From NCBI GenBank assembly GCA_038120765.1, contig JAYOMI010000148.1, forward strand, positions 1 to 6,534: a stretch of DNA of 6,534 bases. Direction: 5' to 3'. The stretch is from CAXBCP01 sp038120765 (GTDB lineage Bacteria; Pseudomonadota; Alphaproteobacteria; MPNO01; UBA830). Below the pieces are notes generated by a model. It did not search any database, was not told the origin of the DNA, and saw nothing but the letters and a program-made list of their open reading frames with translations. Made by a program: the position numbers and the translations under genes. Position 1 is the stretch's first letter. Each line of letters starts with the position of its first letter. This document shows, one piece after another, positions 1-4,574 of the stretch.

Positions 1-1118
1 ACGTGCTCCGCCACGCGCGCCTTGATCTGAGAAACGGCCTGAACGCGGCGCTGCTCAAACACGACATGACCATGGACGAACTCTACGAACACTGGGGCCA
101 GAAGGCGTTGATGCGGGCGTCATCGCACGAAGTGATCGAATATGACCGGCGCTTTTTCGGGAACCTCGAGGACAGGAAGAATATTAACATCGTCGGGCTG
201 GACCGGGGGGAACCGGCGGTCAGTTTCGGAACCGAGTCGGGCCTGCTGGACGAGGGCATCGCAGCGGACCTGGAATCAAGCCCGCTTTCCGCGCCCGCCG
301 GACAGGATCTTGCGCCGGTCGATCTCGTTATCTCGGCGGGGCGCCTCGGCGCTATCACCGAGAAAAGCTTTGAGCGGCTGTTACCGGCGGTCACCCGGGG
401 CCGGCCGCCGTGGATCGCCAATTTCGCCGCCCGTACATTTCCCTTCGAGCCGATCGCGAAAGCGTTAAACGAATGGGGATATGTGACCGAACGTCTTGAA
501 GGACATCTTTTCGAGCAGCGCGCCTTTGCATCGCCTGAAGAACGCGATCAGGTGATCGAGGCGCTGCGGCGCCGCGGGCTGGATCCCGACGGCCGGGAAT
601 CGGAAGGCCAGCTCCTTGCCGAATTCTACCTGTCCCGCCCGGCCGACGAAACCGCAGCCCGCCCGATCGAACAGCTGCCTGAACCGTCGTCCCAGCGCTT
701 AATCTGCGGCCCGCGCCAACCGGTTTCAGCCCTTGCGCTGCCGGACAACCAGCACCGAACAATGGGTGTGGCGAACGACGCGGGCGGCGACGGAACCCAG
801 CAGGTAATCCGCCATTCCCGGATCGTGGGAAGACATGACGATCATGTCGATGCCGTTTTCGTTGGCGTAATCGAGAATATCTGCGCCGGGGTTTCCCTCC
901 CGCACGAGGATCTCGGTACTGTCGTCCAGTCCGTGGTTTTTTGCGACCGCTTCCAGGTCCTCCCGCGCAGACGCAATCACATTCTTGCGGAGCTCGGCCG
1001 GCAGGTGCACGCTGACATAGGCCGGGATATTCTCCACGACGTGAAGGAGGATGATTTTCGCGCCGTGCGCTTTGGCGATTTCGGACGCCATTTCGACCGC
1101 GGGCGCTGCGCTTTTTGA
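1..1118 (+). CDS. Class I SAM-dependent methyltransferase-like protein, 5' partial, 3' end abnormal
   Basis: The frame is open from the left edge (first full codon at base 3, a GTG that is probably an internal Val), so the N-terminus is missing. Residues 1-225 or so resemble a family of uncharacterised class I methyltransferases. Residues 7-18 (LDL..G.NAALL) correspond to the SAM-binding loop region, and 62-92 (NIVGLDRGEPAV...GLLDEGIAADLE) to the second strand and acidic residue. Residues 106-127 (VDLVISAGRLG.ITEKSFERLL), 135-165 (RPPWIANFAARTFPFEPI) and 205-213 (AEFYLSRPA) match later conserved blocks. Family similarity ends near base 690, but no in-frame stop occurs until the TGA at 1116-1118. 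The last ~390 bases are antisense to the stress gene and look like non-protein sequence. TGA at 680-682 and TAA at 700-702 lie in the other two frames, where a normal end would fall. The SAM loop is also short by about two residues. The substrate is unknown. It may be a decaying gene or carry a sequencing error. The family call is from memory of conserved blocks and is moderately sure. Confidence 0.6.
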   Translation, partial: VLRHARLDLRNGLNAALLKHDMTMDELYEHWGQKALMRASSHEVIEYDRRFFGNLEDRKNINIVGLDRGEPAVSFGTESGLLDEGIAADLESSPLSAPAGQDLAPVDLVISAGRLGAITEKSFERLLPAVTRGRPPWIANFAARTFPFEPIAKALNEWGYVTERLEGHLFEQRAFASPEERDQVIEALRRRGLDPDGRESEGQLLAEFYLSRPADETAARPIEQLPEPSSQRLICGPRQPVSALALPDNQHRTMGVANDAGGDGTQQVIRHSRIVGRHDDHVDAVFVGVIENICAGVSLPHEDLGTVVQSVVFCDRFQVLPRRRNHILAELGRQVHADIGRDILHDVKEDDFRAVRFGDFGRHFDRGRCAF

Positions 1119-1157
1119 GGCTTCCACCGGCAGCGGAACAAGAATTTTTTCGATCAT
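726..1157 (-). CDS. UspA-family universal stress protein (single domain, 143 aa)
   Basis: This is a cytoplasmic single-domain universal stress protein with the HUP-type nucleotide-binding fold, of normal family length. The N-terminus MIEKILVPLPVE is the first beta strand, where VP.D/P.S is typical. Residues 35-41 (AKIILLHVV) are the second strand, and 102-109 (IDMIVMSS) a later strand. The C-terminal SSHDPGMADYLLGSVAARVVRHTHCSVLVVR matches the loop and helix that bind ATP in ATP-binding members. The first glycine of the usual G-x2-G-x9-G-S/T is replaced, as in many alphaproteobacterial homologues, so ATP binding cannot be assumed. The start at 1157 is chosen because it begins exactly at the family N-terminus and has AAGGA seven bases upstream. 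Longer in-frame starts at 1208 and 1256 would add a non-family extension. It is convergent with the methyltransferase and divergent from the dioxygenase. A perfect FNR/FixK-type site upstream suggests induction at low oxygen, as known for several bacterial Usp proteins. The exact physiological role is unknown. Confidence 0.93.
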   Translation of the reverse strand: MIEKILVPLPVEASKSAAPAVEMASEIAKAHGAKIILLHVVENIPAYVSVHLPAELRKNVIASAREDLEAVAKNHGLDDSTEILVREGNPGADILDYANENGIDMIVMSSHDPGMADYLLGSVAARVVRHTHCSVLVVRQRKG

Positions 1158-1164
1158 CGGGCAA

Positions 1165-1169
1165 TCCTT
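1165..1169 (-). promoter_or_regulatory. Ribosome binding site of the UspA-family gene
   Basis: AAGGA on the minus strand lies seven bases before the ATG at 1157. It decides the start, since neither longer in-frame candidate coincides with the family N-terminus. Confidence 0.75.
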
Positions 1170-1194
1170 TTTTGATGGGAACGTATGTCGAGGC

Positions 1195-1200
1195 TTTATT
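1195..1200 (-). promoter_or_regulatory. Possible -10 element of the UspA-family gene
   Basis: AATAAA on the minus strand matches TATAAT at four of six positions. It would place the transcript start near 1188, about 30 bases before the start codon. The centre of the FNR-type box would then be about 41 to 44 bases upstream of the start, the classical class II activation position. There is no good -35 hexamer, as expected for an activator-dependent promoter. The hexamer alone is weak evidence; it is the spacing to the box that makes it worth recording. Confidence 0.35.
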
Positions 1201-1224
1201 GTGCTCATCTGCCACCATGGCGCG

Positions 1225-1238
1225 TTGATCTGTATCAA
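1225..1238. promoter_or_regulatory. FNR/FixK/Anr-type operator, perfect TTGAT-N4-ATCAA
   Basis: The 14 bases read TTGAT CTGT ATCAA, a perfect match to the consensus bound by FNR-type regulators (FNR, FnrL, Anr, FixK) of the CRP/FNR family. The dyad extends one more base each side (G1224/C1239). It lies in the non-coding region between the divergent stress and dioxygenase genes, centred at 1231.5. That is roughly -41 to -44 from the inferred start of the stress gene transcript, and about -66 from the inferred start of the dioxygenase transcript. The first spacing is typical of class II activation. The site itself is seen directly; which regulator binds it, and the effect on either gene, are inferred. 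Confidence 0.75.
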
Positions 1239-1261
1239 CAGGCAGGACCGTCGCAATATTC

Positions 1262-1291
1262 TTGTGAAGATCGGAAATCCGGGCCTATAGT
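1262..1291 (+). promoter_or_regulatory. Candidate sigma-70 promoter of the dioxygenase gene
   Basis: TTGTGA at 1262-1267 and TATAGT at 1286-1291 are separated by 18 bases, resembling -35 and -10 hexamers (TATAGT matches TATAAT in five of six). Transcription would begin about seven bases beyond the -10, at or within a base or two of the ATG at 1298. That would give a leaderless mRNA and fits the absence of any Shine-Dalgarno sequence before 1298. Confidence 0.45.
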
Positions 1292-1297
1292 TGTCTC

Positions 1298-2350
1298 ATG
1301 CCAGATGATTCCAGATTGCCCCTCCGCGTGCCCGCGGAACCCGGAAAACCCGTTAGCGAACCGGCCGTATGGCGCGGCGAAGACATGGCGGCGCGCAACG
1401 ACTGGATTTACACATTGAACGCAGACGATATCGCAGCACTTGGCGATGTCGCAAAACAGGTGCGGTCGGTCATTGGCGACGATCCGAATGGCCTGCTCGG
1501 CATCCACCCATCGGGCCTGGATTTGGGCGCATTCGGCGCGCCGATGGCGGAAGTTTTTCATCAGATAAAGGACGGGTGCGGGTTCCAGCTTCTCCGCGGC
1601 CTTCCCGTCGCGGACTGGGACAGGCTCGACCTCGCGATCGCCTACTGGGCAATCGGTATTCAGATTGGCACACCGCTGTCGAACAACCCCGACGGCGATA
1701 TGATCGGTCACGTCACCGATATGGGCCTCGACTATGACAACCCGAACCATCGCGGCTATCAGACCAGCGCACATATGCTGTTCCATACCGACCAGTGCGA
1801 CGTCGTCACGCTGCTCTGCCTGCAGACATCAATGACGGGTGGCAGCTCGAAGATCGTCAGCGCGCCTGCGGTCCATAACGAGATGCTGATGCGCGCGCCG
1901 GACCTTGTGGCCGAGCTGACCGCCGACATGTTCTGGACCAAGCACGGCGAAGTCTCCCCCGGCGAAGACCCGTGGTACCGGATGGCCGTCTTCAATTACC
2001 TGGACGGTTACCTGACCACGGCGGGGGGATACAAGCATATAGAGAAGGGCNNNNNNNNNNGAAACCCGCCCCTGACCAAAGTACAGAAAGACGCCTTCGC
2101 ACTAATGGCGGAGATAAACGAAGAACTGCATCTTTCGATGGAATTCGAGATCGGCGACGTCCAGATCCTCAACAGCCACGTCACGATACATTCGCGGACC
2201 GCCTATCAGGACTGGCCGGAACCGGAAAAGCGCCGCCGCCTCTGGCGTTTATGGCTGCGCAACGCGGATATCCGTCCGCGCCCCGAGGCCTTCGAGCACC
2301 GCATCAACGGCATCCGGACACCGGATACCGTTTTGAGGGTCAATATTTAA
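1298..2350 (+). CDS. TauD/TfdA-family Fe(II)/2-oxoglutarate-dependent dioxygenase
   Basis: This cytoplasmic non-haem iron enzyme would couple oxidation of a small substrate to decarboxylation of 2-oxoglutarate to succinate, consuming O2. The iron facial triad is visible: H163-x-D165 in LFHTDQCD, and the distal histidine, most likely H298, in TIHSRTAYQDW. The arginine-rich segment 311-321 (KRRRLWRLWLR) supplies the arginine that binds the 2-oxoglutarate carboxylate. Other family blocks are VWRGEDMAARNDWIYTL (24-40), GFQLLRGLPV (95-104) and TGGSSKIVSAPAVHNEM (180-196). The length of about 350 residues is normal. The start at 1298 keeps the conserved VWRGEDMA block; the later ATG at 1385 would cut into it. 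No Shine-Dalgarno sequence precedes 1298, which fits a leaderless transcript. Ten N at 2051-2060 hide about four residues between HIEKG and the P-L-T segment, and the frame is intact after them. The substrate cannot be read from sequence; true taurine dioxygenase activity should not be assumed. Confidence 0.92.
   Translation: MPDDSRLPLRVPAEPGKPVSEPAVWRGEDMAARNDWIYTLNADDIAALGDVAKQVRSVIGDDPNGLLGIHPSGLDLGAFGAPMAEVFHQIKDGCGFQLLRGLPVADWDRLDLAIAYWAIGIQIGTPLSNNPDGDMIGHVTDMGLDYDNPNHRGYQTSAHMLFHTDQCDVVTLLCLQTSMTGGSSKIVSAPAVHNEMLMRAPDLVAELTADMFWTKHGEVSPGEDPWYRMAVFNYLDGYLTTAGGYKHIEKGXXXXNPPLTKVQKDAFALMAEINEELHLSMEFEIGDVQILNSHVTIHSRTAYQDWPEPEKRRRLWRLWLRNADIRPRPEAFEHRINGIRTPDTVLRVNI
2051..2060. other. Assembly gap (10 N) inside the dioxygenase gene
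   Basis: Ten N lie between codons for HIEKG and NPPLTK. Reading straight through keeps the family frame, so the gap is either correctly sized or wrong by a multiple of three. The segment is a surface loop before the last core strands in this family, remote from the iron ligands, so the gap does not affect the functional call. Confidence 0.97.
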
Positions 2351-2502
2351 AACAAGCGTTTGAATTAAAGAATTTGCCTTCAAACCCGAATCAACGTTAA
2401 GCTCCATGCGATCTATGCTTGACCAGCTTAACTCGTCGACGTTTGCGACGCCCGACTAGCGACACCGGAAAGTACGATCAGGGCCGCGCAACCTTTGGGA
2501 AT

Positions 2503-2530
2503 CCCTCAGAAATCTGGCGATTTTAAAGGG
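2503..2530 (+). promoter_or_regulatory. Hairpin in the probable 5' leader of the cold-shock gene
   Basis: The 210 bases between the dioxygenase stop and the cold-shock ATG contain no gene and no convincing promoter. Within them, CCCT (2503-2506) pairs with AGGG (2527-2530). After a 2x2 internal loop, GAAATC (2509-2514) pairs with GATTTT (2519-2524, one G-U) around the tetraloop TGGC. The structure ends 30 bases before the ATG and leaves the ribosome site free. Cold-shock mRNAs commonly have long structured leaders that sense temperature, so a regulatory role is plausible but not shown. I do not recognise it as a named RNA family. Confidence 0.35.
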
Positions 2531-2548
2531 GAGCGCACAGACTACAAA

Positions 2549-2554
2549 AAGGGA
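2549..2554 (+). promoter_or_regulatory. Ribosome binding site of the cold-shock gene
   Basis: AAGGGA lies six bases before the ATG at 2561. It selects that ATG over the in-frame TTG at 2495, whose 22 extra residues are unlike any CspA N-terminus. Confidence 0.65.
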
Positions 2555-2560
2555 CTAGCT

Positions 2561-2770
2561 ATGCCGACAGGTACTGTAAAGTGGTTCAATCCGACAAAAG
2601 GTTTCGGTTTTATTGAACCCGATGATGGAGGAAAAGACGCGTTTGTCCATATCTCCGCCGTGGAACGTGCCGGTCTTCCGGGCCTCCGCGAAGGCCAGAA
2701 GGTCGAGTTCGAACTTGCTCCCAGCCGGGACGGACGTCAGAGCGCCGACAACCTCGTTGCCCTCGACTAA
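2561..2770 (+). CDS. cspA: CspA-family cold-shock protein (69 aa)
   Basis: This is a single cold-shock domain, a five-stranded OB-fold that binds single-stranded RNA and DNA and acts as an RNA chaperone in the cytoplasm. Both nucleic-acid-binding motifs are intact: RNP1 as KGFGFI at residues 13-18 and RNP2 as AFVHI at 27-31. They are preceded by GTVKWFNPTKG, and W8, F9, F15, F17, F28 and H30 provide the usual aromatic face. The length of 69 residues and the C-terminal SADNLVALD are typical of proteobacterial CspA proteins. It is a stand-alone unit: a long leader with a hairpin lies upstream and a strong terminator lies 20 bases after the stop. It is convergent with hyuB. Many genomes carry several csp copies, and not all are cold-induced, so cold induction of this one is inferred. 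Confidence 0.95.
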   Translation: MPTGTVKWFNPTKGFGFIEPDDGGKDAFVHISAVERAGLPGLREGQKVEFELAPSRDGRQSADNLVALD

Positions 2771-2790
2771 TCATCTGATCGATTAAAGTG

Positions 2791-2820
2791 AAAGGCGACC
2801 GGTTCTTCCGGTCGCCTTTT
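2791..2820 (+). terminator. Rho-independent terminator after the cold-shock gene, probably bidirectional
   Basis: AAAGGCGACCGG (2791-2802) and CCGGTCGCCTTT (2808-2819) form a perfect 12-bp stem around the loop TTCTT and run into a short T tract (2817-2820, then CT). On the minus strand the stem is followed by TTTCACTTT, so it could also end hyuB transcripts, whose stop is at 2849. Confidence 0.9.
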
Positions 2821-2848
2821 CTATGCACATCGATCGCCTGAACGCGCG

Positions 2849-4573
2849 CTAGGGCTTCGCACGCAGCGCGGTTGTCGCATCAACGTCCAGCGCACCGGTT
2901 TCTGGATCGACAACCACCGCGTGATGTTTGCGCGCGTAGGCCGCCGATATCTTCGTATTCCACACGTCGTGCGCGACGCGCGCGGGATCACGCGCCAGCG
3001 GATCGCCGAAGCCGCCGCCGCCCGGCTGGACATGCCGTACCAGATCGCCCTGCGCCATGCGGCGGTTGATCTTGCTGGGCAAATCGACGTGCTTTCCGTC
3101 CGCGGTCGTGATCTCGTTTATCGCACCGGTCGCAGGTCCGCCGCCGGCAAGGCCGTAAGGCAGGATTTTCATTCTGTCCGCCCGAAGCTGCAGTCCGGCT
3201 TCCGGCGCCAGCAGCCTGTAGGATCGCGCAACGCCCAGACCGCCGCGCCATTTTCCCGCCCCGCAACTGTCCGTGACCAGCGCATATTCCTCGACCCGCA
3301 CGGGATGCTGTGATTCCATTGTCTCGACCGGCGTGTTCGACAAATTCTGGGACGGGTTGGTGATCGCCTCGATCCCGTCCCTGTCCGGCCGCCCGCCCCA
3401 GGCGCCACAGATCATATCGACAATAATGAACGGGGCGCCGTCTTCGCGGTAGCCGCCGAGGCAGACCACCGTATTCCCGCCCTCGCCCGCCGCCGGCACG
3501 CGGTCCGGCACAATCTGCGCAAGGGCGCCGAACATCGCATCGACCACGCGGTAACCGGTAAGCGCCCGGGCGGCGCAGGCCGCCGGTATTTTCGGATTGA
3601 CGATAGATGCCTCGGGCGCATTGACCGTGATCGCCCGGAATACGCCTGCGTTGTTCGGGATATCCCCCTTCAGGCAGCACCGCACGGAAAGATAGGTGCA
3701 CGAATTCGTATAGGATTTCGTCGAATTCAGCGCCGCGGGCACCTGCGGGGCCGAACCTTCATAATCGACCGTCACACTGTCGCCGTGGACCGTGATCGCC
3801 ACGGCAATCGGCAGTGGGGTATCGTTGAACCCGTCATCGTCGATATAGTCGGTAAAGCGGTAGGTGCCGTCCGGCCAGGCGGCGATTTCCGCTCGCGTCA
3901 TCCGTTCGGCATAATCGAGGAGTTCGGCAAAATACGCGGATGCCGTTTCCGAACCGTACCGGTCGAACATCTTGCCGAGTTCCCGCGCACCGGTGCGGCA
4001 GGCGGCGAACTGGGCCTTCAGATCGCCGATGACGCGGTCCGGCAGGCGCACGTTTATCTCGATCAGCTTGAACAGCGTCTCATTGGGCTTGCCCGCTTCG
4101 AACAGTTTGAGCGCGGGGATCCGCAGGCCTTCCTGGAATATTTCCGTGGAGTCGCTGGCATTTGACCCCGGCACCCGGCCGCCGACATCCGTGTGATGAC
4201 AGATGACGACCGAAAAACCCTGCAGGTTCGCGTCGGCATCGAAAATCGGCATGAACATGAAAATGTCGGGCAGATGCATGCCGCCCTGATAGGGATCGTT
4301 CAGGATCACCGCATCGCCGGGCACAAGGCCGTCGCCATACTGTTCCAGCACCACGCCCATGGCCTCCGGCACCGCACCCAAATGGAGAGCGACGGTCTTG
4401 GCCTGGGCGATCATGTTGCCCTGCGTGTCGCAGATCGCAGCGGAGTAGTCCATCACGTCCTTGACGATCTCTGACCGCGCCGTGCGGATGACGTCGTACG
4501 CCATCTCGTCCACGATCGCATCGAGGCCGTTCTTGATCACCGCAAACGTGATCGGATCGATCCTGACCGCCAT
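2849..4573 (-). CDS. hyuB: Hydantoinase B/oxoprolinase family protein (HyuB), 574 aa
   Basis: This is the beta subunit of the hydantoinase/oxoprolinase family, which works with HyuA. Members include N-methylhydantoinase, acetophenone carboxylase subunits, caprolactamase and the C-terminal half of 5-oxoprolinase. With ATP consumed by the A subunit, they open cyclic amides or carboxylate ketones. Sequence evidence: DPITFAVIKNGLDAI...A (6-25), the conserved NDPYQGGMHLPD (92-103), HHTDVGG (126-132) with likely metal-binding histidines and aspartate, and GSNASDSTEIFQEG (136-149). The C-terminal PGGGGFGDP (517-525) is followed by the family's usual tail to DPETGALDVDAT. The length is normal and there are no frameshifts. 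The start at 4573 gives the family N-terminus, with GGAG seven bases upstream inside the end of hyuA. The two coding regions are separated by one base (TAG-G-ATG), indicating an operon and translational coupling. The substrate cannot be inferred from motifs. Confidence 0.94.
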   Translation of the reverse strand: MAVRIDPITFAVIKNGLDAIVDEMAYDVIRTARSEIVKDVMDYSAAICDTQGNMIAQAKTVALHLGAVPEAMGVVLEQYGDGLVPGDAVILNDPYQGGMHLPDIFMFMPIFDADANLQGFSVVICHHTDVGGRVPGSNASDSTEIFQEGLRIPALKLFEAGKPNETLFKLIEINVRLPDRVIGDLKAQFAACRTGARELGKMFDRYGSETASAYFAELLDYAERMTRAEIAAWPDGTYRFTDYIDDDGFNDTPLPIAVAITVHGDSVTVDYEGSAPQVPAALNSTKSYTNSCTYLSVRCCLKGDIPNNAGVFRAITVNAPEASIVNPKIPAACAARALTGYRVVDAMFGALAQIVPDRVPAAGEGGNTVVCLGGYREDGAPFIIVDMICGAWGGRPDRDGIEAITNPSQNLSNTPVETMESQHPVRVEEYALVTDSCGAGKWRGGLGVARSYRLLAPEAGLQLRADRMKILPYGLAGGGPATGAINEITTADGKHVDLPSKINRRMAQGDLVRHVQPGGGGFGDPLARDPARVAHDVWNTKISAAYARKHHAVVVDPETGALDVDATTALRAKP

Positions 4574-4574
4574 C

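Noticed and set aside
718..725. Palindrome AACCGGTT right after the stress gene stop
   Set aside because: Eight bases alone are expected by chance, and no stem with T tract forms a terminator here.
391..1218. A 275-codon open frame on the minus strand across the methyltransferase and stress genes
   Set aside because: It is rich in Arg, Gly and Pro with no recognisable motif, and is the out-of-frame shadow of the UspA-family gene and the antisense of the methyltransferase, as is common in GC-rich DNA.
1158..1256. N-terminal extension of the UspA-family protein from a TTG at 1256 or ATG at 1208
   Set aside because: The added residues are not part of the Usp domain, the longest form would cover the FNR-type box, and the best ribosome site belongs to the ATG at 1157.
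1301..1317. Direct repeat CCAGAT spaced by ten bases
   Set aside because: It is short, inside the dioxygenase coding region, and explained by the codons there.
1235..1786. A 183-codon open frame on the minus strand opposite the dioxygenase start
   Set aside because: It lies antisense to the conserved dioxygenase N-terminal half and across the control region, has no family motif, and no ribosome site supports it.
2419..2447. TTGACC at 2419-2424 as the -35 of a cspA promoter
   Set aside because: At 17 bases the would-be -10 is TTTGCG, which is too poor to call a promoter.
2495..2560. Longer cold-shock protein starting at TTG 2495
   Set aside because: The extra 22 residues are unlike CspA proteins, while the ATG at 2561 has AAGGGA upstream and the standard N-terminus.
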